DNA from: Escarpia spicata
Lineage: Eukaryota > Annelida > Polychaeta > Sabellida > Siboglinidae
Assembly (NCBI GenBank): GCA_963995525.1
Contig: OZ023217.1
Span: 5,800,830 to 5,864,829 of the forward strand
Direction: 5' to 3'
DNA length: 64,000 bases
The notes under the pieces were generated by a model that saw only the letters and a list, made by a program, of their open reading frames with translations, was not told the origin of the DNA and did no database searches. A program made the translations under genes and the position numbers. Of the stretch, positions 32,738-45,589 are shown piece by piece. How positions within the stretch are numbered: the first letter of the stretch is position 1; the number at the start of each line of letters is the position of its first letter.

Positions 32738-32975
32738 TACCCGGGATCAGCCAAGGTGGTAATAATCAGCAGGAAGTTCACTGAACAAGGTGAATGGAAT
32801 ATAGAAACATTATGACTACACTGAACATCAAAATGCTTGGCAGTTAAAGCATCGACCAAGTTTTGTTTACAATTTTCAGAATAAAAACAGGCATTGGGCT
32901 TATTAAATGCAATTTTGTGGGCAGTATACCTCCAACATATTTTGATACAGTCTTAATGTTGATTAGTATAAAAAA
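32738..32975. repeat. Dispersed repeat family B, copy 1
   Basis: Matches 49825-50095 in order: (G/A)GGATCAGCCA, a CTCAC/CTCAATGAA segment, CACTGAACATCAAA, GTTAAA.CA and GGGCTTATTAAAT.CAAT, then GTGGGCAGTATACC. A short third match (GCAGGAAGTTCACTGAA) occurs at about 53790-53812. Confidence 0.55.
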
Positions 32976-35300
32976 CAAGAAACAGACAAGTTAGCCAATT
33001 TCCCTTTAAACTAGTTTGTTAGCAATTATAAATAACTATAAAACAGCCACAACTCTTCATTACCTCAAACTTTGTTACCCCAACATTTTTTTTAACACCA
33101 CCATTTCTAACTAGCAAAGAGAGATATGCCCACATGAATCGGTAAGACATGGGTTAACTGGAACATGTCCTCACTGGAAGAGACACCCTCCCCACCCTGT
33201 TGATCCTTGCCCCATCACAACTAATGTTATCTGACAAACTTCCAAAATAACCGTGCCTAGCCAGTGTTGACAAACCGAGCCCAGAGGCTGTCACTTCAGT
33301 TTACTACATGTGTAGGGATTTGTTTTCAGCATGAACCAACCCACAGAAGACCACTCTCTCTCTACTCTGCTTCTCAATTTGTTATTAATTTTTAAAATCC
33401 AAAGTTTACCGTCTGCATTGACTGTACATGTACTGTGAAGACAGCACCCCTCTGGGTGATTTATAACAACACCCTACTAAAGTCCACACCTCAGAATGCT
33501 TGCTAGATACAAGGTAAGGTCTTGACAAGCAACTATATGTAAATGCCTCACAGAATAGTTGCCGTTGTCTACATTACAAACTAGCAACATTTGCAGACAA
33601 TCTCCATTACTGGTAGTTACATGACTACGAAGCATTTCCTTTCTATACTTTACAGGTGTCACATAGAATGAGACTGCCTGTCTCTCACTGCCAGAGTGAT
33701 ACTTTCCTCCAAACACTGCCAACTCCACACTTGAGAGATCTTAGTTATGAAACATGCCTAACAGAGTTTGGTTTGACAATGCCAGCTGATGATGGAGTAA
33801 CTGAACACACTTTTAACTTTTGAATGGTTAAGAAATTGATTGTTAGAAGCAGGACGAAAGTACTCTGCCAACACTAATTTTCAATGTCAATCGTCAGTTT
33901 CATAACCACAATTTAAAAATAAATAATAAAATAACACTTCCAGCAGAGTTGACAAAAAATCCAACACTTTTGCACGTCTGTAACTGTTGCCTCCCAGAAG
34001 TCACCTGCCATTAATAATGGACAACTTTATATTGACAGAAGACGGCGGAATACTAATTAAACATATATGCAGATTTTTTCACAAGTGTCAGTAGAAAACA
34101 TAAAACTATGGAAAACGTCTGACAATTCTGAGTAAAAAACAGCTGCTTTACAAAAATACCCAAGCTTTGTATGATGCTGGCACCAGATGGCAGCACATGT
34201 GGTCAATACAGCATTTCTTGGGCGGTTTGCAATCCAATATAAAAGAATAGATATGATCAGTGGAAGATTTTGTCATCAAGCCCAGGGGATCCATCCCTCA
34301 GCCATATAGCCGCATACTGTCAACCAGTCACCAGGAATTCAAACCCTGTTCGTAACAATTTCAGGGAGCAAAAAATCTTAAATCCGTTCATAAAAATCAT
34401 AGAAAGGGGGCACCATCTCAAAATCGTGCGCACTTTATTCATCTAAACTGAAGGCAGAAGTAAATTAATGATCCTACCCCACGTCATCTCGTAGGAGAAA
34501 CATTTCCGACAATTCCTAAAAATTTCCCCTGGGCTGACTCAATTGACATATGCTGGTCTCCCAACAGACAGAGTTATGGAAGTTATTTCCAGCACTGGTT
34601 CATTCTGCACCGACTAATGCAACATAAGCCGAACTGGAAGCACAGACCATGACCCAGAGGACACAAAGGTCAAATGTTTCCTCTTAAAACAGTTTCACTT
34701 CTGCTACGGGTCTCACTGGTCTAAAAATAAAGAATGTTTGAGGTTTCAGAGAGATCTCTGGGGTCAGTGATGGTTGAGTACTGCAACGACTAAGTATTCA
34801 AACAAATAAAAATGTAATAATTAAATTCTCACTGAAATGAGTCCTGACGCTGCGTCTCATTTGACATCCATGTTATTAACAGGGCTTTGTAATGTCATTG
34901 GTGAGAAGTTATACTTGATGAAAGATCACTTATAACTGGAGTACAATTGCATAGAAACTTATTTTAAGGAGCTTTGTCAACTGAAAATGTAATCTATTAT
35001 ATAGAAAATGTGAATAAGAAATGTTTTCAAAATTGCATAATACCTGTTACTATGTCGGAATACTACGATAAGACAAATCACACTGGTGGTGTGTATTTAG
35101 AGAGGTTCTGTCATTGTGAGTGGCCGTGGACAAACACTGGACAAAGGAAATTGAACATTGAATGGCATCTTGTTATACTAACACAAACATACAGATTGAA
35201 CAAAACAAACATGGCAGTATGTCTCAGCACTGACTGTGTAGTCCATGTGAACATACAGAGATTGGTGTGTTCTGCTGCAATGTCAAAATGTGGCAGATGC
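32976..35300. other. Non-coding, nothing recognised
   Basis: No gene, structured RNA or clear repeat family. AT-rich with scattered short open frames that lack coding character. Confidence 0.6.
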
Positions 35301-35304
35301 TCAC

Positions 35305-35415
35305 TGTGTGTGCGTGTGTGCGTGTGTGCGTGTGTGCGTGTGTGCGTGTGTGCGTGTGTGCGTGTGTGCGTGTGTGCGTGTGTATGTGTGTGTCTGTGTG
35401 TGTATATGTGTGCGT
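35305..35415. repeat. (TGTGTGCG)n microsatellite
   Basis: An 8-bp alternating purine-pyrimidine repeat, followed at about 35450-35495 by a CA-rich tract of opposite polarity. The two could pair as a long imperfect hairpin, and either could adopt Z-DNA. Confidence 0.9.
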
Positions 35416-35713
35416 GTGAGTAGGAATATCTACATATATTTTATGTGCACACAAACACACACATGCACACACTCACATGCAAACACACACACACAATTAC
35501 CCCCCATATACACACGCATGCACACTTACTTAATATTTCATCACATAAACTTTATTCCATTTTCCTATCTAGGGGATTTCTCGAGATTCAATTTTTTTAA
35601 AATCTAACCATAAATAATCCGATCTTCTGGGATTCTGACAATGTTACAACTTTCTGGGATTTTGACCACAGATAATAGCCTAACACCTGATACCCCCCAA
35701 TGGCCACATTTCA

Positions 35714-35783
35714 TCCCCTACACCCACAGCCAATACCCCCTACACCCACAACTATCACCCCCTACACCCACAATCACCAACAC
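35714..35783. repeat. 22-bp tandem repeat, three units
   Basis: CCCCTACACCCACA recurs at about 22-bp steps with a variable remainder. Confidence 0.7.
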
Positions 35784-36296
35784 CCTGACATGAGACCCTC
35801 CAACAAATTCCCTGCAGGAAACACGTAGCTTCAACAAAGTGCATATCAGCCTTGGGTGAAAACTGTCATTGAGCGACTCTAACTGGGACAACATTAACGC
35901 TGAGGCAGATGGGGCCTAGCATCAACATTTACACAATAACACTGCAGCCAATGGTATATTAGTCTCAGATGTCAGACTATTCCTCCAGTGACTGAGGTTA
36001 ATGTGATTCGAGAGCATTCAACCTAAGCAGTGTAGGAACACTGGAATGTTGTTATTACACAAAAGTAACAATGTCTGATGTACAGAGTAATAAATTGGTC
36101 TTTGGGTCTCACATGGGCAGACCGGGTCCCTTCTCGGGGGACCATCTAAAACGGCACACAAGTCAGACAAAGGGGACGTAGTGCAATTTTGTGGTCATTT
36201 CAGTTATTTAATATTCAAAATTGTGCATATAGTGTGGAAATACGTTTTTACAAATGATTACACTTACAGAACCTCTTAATTTGTTACTGCTTGTAT

Positions 36297-36298
36297 AC

Positions 36299-36395
<97 letters not shown>

Positions 36396-36420
36396 TATGT
36401 ATATATATAGATATATATAT
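36297..36420. repeat. (AT)n microsatellite with GT/AC interruptions
   Basis: About 120 bp of alternating A and T with periodic ATGTAT and ATACAT, self-complementary and cruciform-prone. Confidence 0.95.
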
Positions 36421-37079
36421 TCCAGATCATCATTAGCACCCTTTCCGCTTGAGTGAACAGGACACACTTTGTACATGCATGCACACATTCCACGCACGCA
36501 CGCACATACACACACATACACACACACACACTCGGAGCAATCGAGACCTTAAATCGTAACATTTTTGTTTAATTATCAAAACGTTTAACAGACCAATTTC
36601 CATATCCCACATTATGTACAATTTTGATTAAAGACTGACAAATGAGCCACAAATCACACCATTTCCAGTTTCCTTTTTGCCCATCTTTTAATGCACATCC
36701 ATCCCTTCCCAGGTGGGGAATGCAGGAACCCAATGCAGCAACTTCCATCAACCATGTGTCAGAGGCTTCTGCCCTGATAAACAAGATGCTGGCAGTGATA
36801 AGCTTGCTTAATTAGTGGTAATGGATTAAGCAACAACACATGGGTATCATGTGTAGACAGGGAGTCTGGAGGGGTGTCACATTTAACCCAGCTCTCTCAT
36901 CCACAATCAATATCGCCACATGTGCTTGCGTTAATGAGGTGCATGTTTATCCAACTAGATAAGTAAAAAATTCTAATCATCAACCATTTTCTTCTGATGA
37001 TTATATTTTAAGTGTCAAGATTGGTGAATTAAAATTGATACTGATCGATGAGGCAATATTTCTTTCATGATTTTACATG

Positions 37080-37320
37080 TATTAAAGAAGACAGAAGAAC
37101 GACAAAGGAACTGAGAGAAGAGATCGGTGTTAATAAATGCTTGTAAATGAAGATAATTGGGTGCAGACAGAAATGGGCAGGACACAGAGAATGGATGTGG
37201 AGAGGTTGACAGAGAGTATCGAAAACAAGAGAAGTAGAGGACCAAAGCTGAGATGGAGAGACTTTGTCAAAAGCTGTCAGAAGGAAAGAGAGAAAACTGC
37301 AGAGATTTATGAATAGGACA
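37080..37320 (+). mobile_element. Decayed 3' end of a non-LTR retrotransposon
   Basis: Conceptual translation, across frameshifts and stops, gives KWAGH followed by RSRGPKLRWRDFVKS. That is the conserved C-terminal block (KWAGH...R.RGRP..RWRD) after the reverse transcriptase of many LINE-type elements. Only this end is present, as expected for a 5'-truncated insertion. A related fragment is at 57870-58000. Confidence 0.6.
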
Positions 37321-39435
37321 GACTTTGTATATATCATACCTATTATTATACATATTAATATTTATTATTACAAAGAAAGCAAAACGGACCAAATGATGCC
37401 CCCCCTCCACATAGGACCTAGGGGAAAAAGAAATCACACACAAGCCCCATATCCTAAATACTGCCTATGAACCCGTGTTCAGTATTCACAATGTGAACAT
37501 TCTGTGAAACTGACAAGTGGTCAAACTAACATATTGGTCCAGTGTCTTTAGAGTGACAGTCAACAGCCATAATGACAATGCCCTGTCACACCGCCCATGT
37601 CCACTCTCTGGCCACACTGGACAACAAGGAACAACAGTGGACAACCAGACCCCACACTTAGTGACACATCAACCCAGGGTTTGGTGACACTGATGTCCAG
37701 TGGGTTAGACCATGTCCAGTGGCCACATTGTCACCATTGGACAGCTGACCCGGGGGCACTACAAACATGTACCACATGCGAGATAGGGATCTGCAGACCA
37801 CACACATGAGACATCTAGTTGACCAATGAACCATGAAGACAGAACTATTCCCAAGGATGTGACACACTGCTACTTAGAGACAGCGCAGAGAGAATCGAAT
37901 AAAAACCACCCACGCATCAAGTATACCGGCAGAGATTCCAAATTAAAACCGTTGGCGTGAAAAATGCATTACAGTCTTCCGTATTTCCACAAATTCAATC
38001 TGTCACCGTTTCCTGTTATCCCATAATACCAGACTATCAAGTTGTCAGAGATATTCAGCCCCTCGCCCAACCTGAGCAGAAATAATCAGCGGTGCCATCT
38101 GCCAGGGATTTAACGCAATCGGCCTGTTGCTCTTGAAACATGGCGGGGACCTCCTTCGCTGCTTTTAAGACACATCCAACATCGTTGATCATAATCAGCA
38201 GTCTGACGCGTCATTGTCTTGGTTTTTGTCATGCCGGCGGACGTTAATGAGGCGTGATAACGCATAATACAACGAGAACTGCAATGGAATTAGCCGGGAA
38301 TAAAGGCAGCGAAACACGAGCGGCGTGAGTCATAATTGTCGGACATAATTGAGGTACAGTGCAGCGATGATGATGTGTAAACATCGATGAGGACACTGCC
38401 GCGATTGTTGCACGACCACCGCAACAACATTTTTTTCTCTAATGACGTCTTTGCCGTGTAACAAAGTCGCTGAGGTGATACTGACTCCGACCGAGGCTCT
38501 AAGGTAACGGCAGGAGCAGTGCATGTTTTCTGGTCTGCCGCCTTAGCCAGACACATTTAACACTTGAGGTGTTGCTGCAGCTCACAGCTGATTTTGGTTA
38601 ATGTCGTTGACGGTTGGGTGGGCACCATTTAGGTTGTGAGTGGGCCAGCGACATCAATCCTCACTCAGTGCCGTAACTAGGCTGAATCACCAGCAGCGAA
38701 GACTTTGCACATCTTTCAAAAATCGCTGAGTTGTGCAAGTCCAATAACGCTACACACAACTGTGATAGTTTACATGTGATAACACAACCTTTAGAATGAA
38801 TCCGAACCTCAAAAAACTATTCCCATACATTTTTAAACGGATGCATTGTGGGATTTTATATTGTGGGTTTAGTGGTTGTAGCTTTAATTGCAGACAAGTA
38901 CATTTGCTTTTGAACACGTTTCAGTTGAGTGACTATATGCACTGCACCCAGAGCAGCACTTGTTGCGGAGTTAGTCATAAAAACTTGACACAGCCAAGCA
39001 ATCATCTTACTGGTTTTTACCTATAGGCATTTTAAGAAAGGCATGATTGTATGTTTGTGAAAAAAAATTTACATTACGGTAATTATTAAAAAAATTGTAC
39101 TAGTTGTACAAAAGGAAGGCGTTGGCTCTTGGGTGTGCTGCTAATTACGCGGGGTGTTTATAGAAAACAACGACAGCTTTGAGACTCTCACAATGTATCT
39201 GATGCTAAGGACAAGAAAAACTACTTTATAAAGGTTCCGAATACAGAAAAACAGAAGATTGGGGCTGCTTTGTGATGGTCTCAACAAAACCTTCAGGAAT
39301 AGCTAACACTTCAGAAATGTTGCCAGGCACATTGAAAGTACGCACATCCTATCAGAATGGCGTCAGAATAATATTCTGTTTAAATGTTGTGCAGTACCTG
39401 CAGAGATATTGTTTAGAAACTGATGTGATAAAATG
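37321..39435. other. Non-coding; CpG-containing block at about 38050-38560
   Basis: No gene recognised. 37560-37870 is rich in short repeated words (TGGACAAC, GTGACAC). 38050-38560 is non-repetitive, CpG-bearing and has paired ATAATTG motifs (38331-38352), so it is a candidate regulatory element. Confidence 0.5.
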
Positions 39436-39439
39436 TTTG

Positions 39440-39835
39440 CTCCCTCAGTGGCTGCTCCCTCAATCTTCTCCCTCCACGCTTTCTTCCTCAATGTCTGCTC
39501 CCTCAATGTATGCTCCCTCCATTTCTGCTCATTCAATGCCTTCTCCCTCAATGTCTGCTCCCTCAATGCCTTTTCCCTCAATGTATGCTACCTCAAAGTC
39601 TGCTCCCTCCATTTCTGCTCCTTCAATGCCTTCTCCCTCAATGTGTACTCCCTCAAATATGTCCTCCTTCAATGTCTCTTCCATCAATGTCCGCTCCCTC
39701 AATGTCTGCTCCCTCAATGTTTGCTCCCTCAGTGCATGCTTCCTCAACATATCGTCCCTCAAAGTCCACTCTTAATAGATGCTCCCCCAATGACTTCTCT
39801 CTCAATGGCTACTCCCTCAATGTCAGCCGTTTCAC
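39440..39835. repeat. 15-bp minisatellite, about 25 units, open in several frames
   Basis: The consensus is TGCTCCCTCAATGTC with substitutions (TTC/TCT/TAT). Because 15 is a multiple of three, frames stay open on both strands. I treat these as by-products of the repeat. Confidence 0.85.
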
Positions 39836-42800
39836 AATAATTTTAAGGATCTTTTTAATACCATCAATCTATATGGCATATTACAGATGTATCTTAATAA
39901 TAATAATAATAATAAGATACAAGGCAGCCCAGACTCAAGCATAACAATGAAAGAGATATAACCCAGCACTGATGGCTCCTACACCAGTGACCTGGAGTGT
40001 CACTGCTCATCTGTGGTCCATGATGATATCAATGTGCAGCCAGACTGCCCCTTGGTCTCAGTGGGGCTGATATCAGCAGACACCTGTGCAGGCCAGTCTC
40101 AGGGGCAGGCCTCCAGAGGGCGCTATACCCAATAGCAATAATACCTACTGCACAATCTAACGAAATAACTCAATTTCCTCCATCAATCAATGCCAATTGG
40201 TTCTTGGACATGAAATATGTTTTCACCAATGCAAGATCACATATGATGACCGGTAAAGTGGATTACAGATTCTGCGTCAAGCACGATGGTCTGCTGTTGA
40301 CCACCCTGCCATCTGGTGGTGTCGAGAGAAAACAGTCATTGTATCAAAGATCACTTATCGACATATTTCAAACTGTCAAGTGAGTTAACATTTCTCGACA
40401 GTGATAAGAGGAATTATGTTAAAAAATAACCTGCACCTGGTATAACAGATAACCGCCCCGCTCATGTGATAATCATATCTCGAGAGATAACCCACTACAA
40501 TTGCACGCACTAGAGTGTGTGACAGGCTTATGTTTTTTTCTGCGTCAGTGCATACACCTTTTTATAAGCTGGTCCATTGTACACCACTGGACAATGTGGA
40601 CTTGTTACAAACCCGAGATTGTACACAACAGTTCATGAAATTTCACTAGAAACAAATTTTCTACGTAATGACATAATGGTGTGTTTTCAAAGAATCAGTT
40701 AACAGAGTAATTATACTCAATAATCATTCACTTTTTTAGTAATCATAATTGATTACAATCAGAAAACTGTACCAATAAGACACACCATTATTGTTTACAA
40801 TACCTAACTTGTTTAAGTACTTTTCTCTTCATTTTGTATCTAGCACAGTAAAGTTTTTTATTATTAATGTCTGTTTTTTTTTTATTAAAGTGTGCGACAA
40901 TATTAGCAAGAAAGATTTCATTTATTTTGTTTTGTCAATTAAAATTACATAGTTGACTATAATTGTAACCACGATTCTAATCATCATTACACAATTCATC
41001 TTATCAGTCATAATCAATTACACTAATTGTATAACTAATTGTACTCGTAAATGTTAACAGTAATCATAATCGGTTACATTTGTAATCACCCAATATATTA
41101 TGTCAAGATCACGATACCTAACAAAATCAGATAGAATAGAAGTGGACAGCTCAATGTATTCCAGAAAAATACAAAGATTCATGAGCCGCTGGTCTGTTTA
41201 GTGATGCAAGAGCCTAGGAGTCAATAGAAGAAACTCAGCGGAGACACCCACTGACAGACACACAGACAACTGGACACTTATGTCTCCAATGTATTGTCTG
41301 ATATCTAAATCTGACACTTTGAACAAACACCAGGCTTTTGGCTCCATCAGTGCCTGCCATCTTTGTTTACCCTGCAACATACACAAATTACCCCAGCCCA
41401 CAAAGACCCATATTCTACCCCAGTCCCCAGCCCTAATCCTGCATCCAAACACACTTGAGGGTAATACACAAGAATGCCCACATGGATTAGGGTTCTGTGA
41501 AAGGGTGGCGTACACTCAAAACCCACATTCCCCAGATGATGATGTAGTCAGGAATGTGGCTATCTGCAGGTAGCAATGTCACATGACACTTGGTGACAAC
41601 ATCAAAGAGTTGACAGAGGAATGCTGTGACAGTGTCAACTTTCAGGTGACATGATGGTGCCTGTCACATCAAGGATGGCTTCACAAACTGCTTCCTGTAG
41701 TCTGCCTGAGGGTGTCGGACATACCCTCCAACCATGGTGAATCCCAACCATACCCAACGCCCACTCCAGTCACACACAAGAAATTCTACTCCAGAAAAAC
41801 ATGTCTTGGACAGATTGGATGGAAAGATCACCCTTTTTCCCTTCCTGCAACACTGGATGGACACCGGGTGGACAGTGACACAGTGCCAGCAGGTGCATCA
41901 AGTCCAGTGCCAGACCGGACATAAACCAATTACTCTAACCATCTTGAAATAGAAAGCGACAGCGGAAATGCAATGAAGAAATCTAGCTGAAGCCTCTCCA
42001 CTGATTAATACTATTACAAGGTCGACTGGCCGCGGTGTCTGGGTCAGCGAGAGTGGACACTGGCCTGCACCCCTGCAAGACATGGTCTATGGATACAAAG
42101 ACCTGGGCATCTTTCACTAAGGCAGCCAACAAAGAAGCCGCACCATTAAACAGAATCTGCTGATACATAAAAGAAGCTTTTTTAAATGAACAAATCTGCT
42201 GATGTATCACAGCGGACACTATTTCCGTGACACATCGGTGTCCTGGCGGCACACCCTGGTGGTGACAGTTTTCAGTATACAAGATCAGTGATAAGAACTC
42301 ATCAGACTGTTACTGAAATGGTTCCCAGCCTGCTCTTCCCAGGGATAGAACAATCTATACCACTCAGCATTGGCATTTACCAGGGGCGTTGGGCCATGCT
42401 CCGTCGGCAATATGTCTGTTAGTTTACACTGAACAGTAACGGAAGGCTAAACTTGCCTCCCTTTGCGTGTTCCTAAATATGCCACTGAATAGTCTTTTTT
42501 CCATTACTGAGCTGTTTTTGTTGCTGAATTCTAATACCCAACAGAAGCATGTGTCATATATAATGAGTGAGAGAATGAGACAGAAACTGAGGACGAGCCA
42601 GCCTCACCCCAAACTACGGGGACATAAAGGAGAGCAACGATGCATAGTCGAGGATACGCATTGGAGCTTGTGATCTATTCATAGCTGTACTTTCTACTAC
42701 AAAACACACCTCACTCAGACACAGACAACAATCAGGTTGCACAGTAAACTCACTAGAACTTCCACCAGTATGAGTTCTGTCATAATGTCAGTTAATGTCT

Positions 42801-44760
42801 GAGTCAGTCACCCTTGTCACATGATCCATCCCATTGCAGGCCTCTAAGGTAGCATTCTCAACTAGGAGCATTGCGCTCCTAACGTGAAATATTTAGGAGA
42901 AAAATATACTTTTAGGAGCACACATGTGTTGACTAATTAAAATGCAAAACTAAACATGTCTTATATAATTTTATTGAACACAATTTTCTATCAAATAACC
43001 ACCACTAAGTACAGCTTTCTCAATTATCATCTTTGCTCCTATACATAATGTTATGTTGTTGGTAACAGATACCAGACACAGATGTGCAACTGGTCCTAGC
43101 CATGCATTTTACCCGGTATTTTTTATATTTTCGACCATAACAATTACTTAAGCGACTGAATGCGTTTACATTATACACATTTATCTTCACTGTATATATA
43201 TATATTCACACACTGGCAGGGATTCTCTTGGAACGCGAAAACGTGTCAATGACGCATTGTACGCTGGAATACCGCGGGGCCCAAAAGACGAATACAAAAA
43301 CAGGTCTGAGAAATCTGAGAAAAGTGTGGAGCACTTGTGTAGAATCCGGGCCCACCTCGATTTTGCCGTTATTAACTATAGTTTAGCTCAAATTTGGCAC
43401 GTTGATGCGATAATTAAATCATTCCACATCATCCCAGGCATATTTACGCTACAAAACTATTGTGTCTTAGACTTAGCGCATTTTGACGCCCAAATAGTGC
43501 CCCGGTTTGCTCCAGTCTGCGCTCGAACACAGACAACAGCCATGAGGACAACAAATAGAACAATGGCCTGAATGGATAATATCTTACACTGACGACTGGA
43601 CACTGAGAACAGTCTAATCAATACCGTTGAGCGCTACCTACCTCTTGCCTGTTGCTGACATTGTTTATAAGCTTTAATCGAGCTTTAGTTTGTAGCCGCC
43701 AATACCAAATTATCTATCGCCCATTGTCAACTTTCAACTGTTGCCGAACAAAATGCAATCAGTTCATATCTATACAAAATACTATCCATCCGTACAGGTA
43801 CACTATATGCACATTTAAAAATTCATCTATGTTTGCTAAATATTACAATTGGAGTACATTATAAACGAAAAATTTACACTTTTAAAAGCATGTTTATCAA
43901 TCATACCTCAGTCACCAAGGCTCATGAATAGTACATTCATTACAAATGCGCCTGTCACCTTAGGTCATAAAATTTGGAAAAAAGACAATGCTATGTTCTG
44001 GTCTTACAAGTAATAGTCTTACTGTATAGTATATTTTAGTTGGGCTAATTTAATTGGGTGATTTTGCCACAACTTATAATCTAATTTCCTCTCAAAAGAC
44101 TGCACCGATGCAGTCTCAACCACAGACTGAGTGAGGCTGTTCCATACAGCTGTTCATCGGTGTATCAATGAGTTTTTTTAATGTTTAATCAAAATGCTTC
44201 TTTGAATATTTTAGTTGGTGCTCTCTCGTATGTGAATCGTTGTCACTCAATGTCACAAACTGCTGCAATGTATTTCTCAGTTAGAATCTCCCCATCCTTG
44301 GAGCAGTAGACTGTAGTATCATGACCAGTCCACGAAAAATGGGGCACACCTACCCAGACTGTATCTAGTTTTGCAAATTTACAGATTTGGCAAAAAACCA
44401 CAACATTTGTAAGCACTTTGATATTGATGGTTATATATTTTGTACCCAGAAATATGTATTGTAGGCAGTCCTGAATAGAATTCAAAACAAGTTAAAGAAT
44501 AACGTGATTACATGCCTAATATTTAAAAAGTTTTGTTCACATTTACCTGGTTACGCTATCATGCATAAAAATTCATAAAATTTGAATGAACTGATTTGGG
44601 GCACATCAAATTTCGAAAAGGCACATAGTTCTATGCATGTCTTTTTCCAGATCAATCCCTGCACTGGCCTACAGTAGTAACACAAGGAAAAGTACCCCCT
44701 ATAAATTCTTTCAGGCATTATGTTGAATTTTGCATGGCACACACTACACACAAACAAAAG
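39836..44760. other. Non-coding, one CTCF-like site
   Basis: Includes an ATA-trinucleotide run at 39895-39914 and a short perfect palindrome TAGGAGC/GCTCCTA at 42869-42887. No gene recognised; open frames at 41198-41573 and 43257-43571 have no family resemblance. Confidence 0.55.
40108..40125 (+). promoter_or_regulatory. Strong CTCF-like motif
   Basis: GGCCTCCAGAGGGCGCTA differs from the well-known vertebrate consensus (CCACCAGGGGGCGCTA) at two positions. CTCF is present in bilaterians including molluscs (established knowledge); occupancy is untested. Confidence 0.35.
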
Positions 44761-44764
44761 ACAT

Positions 44765-44835
44765 TTAGCTAGTTGGTTAAGAGTTCCCCTTTCTGCTGCG
44801 ACTAGCCAGTCACACCTTTGAGCCCTGCATTGTAG
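44765..44835 (+). mobile_element. tRNA-like sequence, possible SINE head
   Basis: TAGCTAGTTGGTTAAGAG is a good RNA polymerase III box A, and CCTTTGAGCCC about 40 bases later is a weak box B. No acceptor stem closes, so it is not a functional tRNA. No body match to the other SINE copies was found. Confidence 0.3.
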
Positions 44836-45500
44836 TACTATATAAACTATAATACCTGGGTAGGTATTTTATTCACTTTTACTAATACTGTCTCCCTCTC
44901 ACAACATCCAACCTGGGACATAATTAGAACAGATTCATGACACAGTCACAATCCCACTTCTAACACCAAATATGGCCGACAACATGGCAGGAAGATTCTG
45001 TCTCGCAGTCAGTGTTCTAAACCTGAGCTGAAAAGTTTGTGGTGTGCACGGCTTCTAACTTTCTCAGCCTGTCATGTCACTCTGAAAGACGGTTGCATAC
45101 ATATTACCACAAACGTTTTATTTAATTTAAACAACATTTGCATTGTAAGTTTTGGAAAACTTAATTTGAGGCAGCACTTTTTTTAGCTGCCACCCCAAAA
45201 GAAATATGGATGGTCTTGGGCTACAGGACCGGCAGTAATTTCAAACACTGTGCATGATATTGCCACTTATTTGCGACAGAAGTTTTTTTATGGAATTCTG
45301 CCGTGACAATGATCTATGAAATCTTTTGTTATGGCAGGTTGATTGCGAAGGTTTTTTCTACAAAATCCGTTGTGATGACTGATTGCATTGCAAGACAGTG
45401 TCAGAGCTAACCTGATTAAAAGTCACAAGGAAACAAGAGACAACCCCCTGGGGAGGGCGACTAATGAAGCACACACTGATGGACAGGGCACAATACTCAC

Positions 45501-45588
45501 ACAGCTCAACAGAGCATGTAATCCTCACTGTTACTGCCATCAGACATGCCCACAACGTAACACTAGATGGCACCACATGAAGACCCAT
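45501..45588 (-). CDS. Candidate first coding exon of the DDR gene (signal peptide)
   Basis: The mapped receptor begins with two bases of a split codon, so the exon before it must end one base into a codon. On the minus strand an ATG at 45588 has A at -3 and G at +4, a good initiation context, with an in-frame stop upstream. It opens 29 codons with a short polar start and a hydrophobic core (VTLWACLMAVTV), and then ends one base into a codon at a consensus GTGAGT donor (45500-45495). Joined to 25339 the split codon becomes TCC (Ser), followed by the KCRSPLG start of the discoidin domain. This is the expected layout for a DDR signal peptide. It implies a first intron of about 20.2 kb containing the assembly gap. 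Single-exon evidence like this can arise by chance in 38 kb, so it remains a candidate. Confidence 0.3.
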
Positions 45589-45589
45589 T

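Noticed and set aside
34974..35472. Cysteine/valine-rich open frame
   Set aside because: Translation of the TGTGTGCG microsatellite.
37065..37337. Hydrophobic minus-strand frame (LFINLCSFLSFLLTAF) as signal peptide
   Set aside because: Antisense of the LINE fragment, and no consensus phase-1 donor follows.
39272..39944. Overlapping serine/leucine-rich open frames on both strands
   Set aside because: Explained by the 15-bp minisatellite; no unique flanking domain.
43257..43571. 104-codon plus-strand open frame
   Set aside because: No family resemblance and ordinary background composition.
44765..44835. Functional tRNA gene
   Set aside because: Box A is good but box B is weak and the acceptor stem does not pair.
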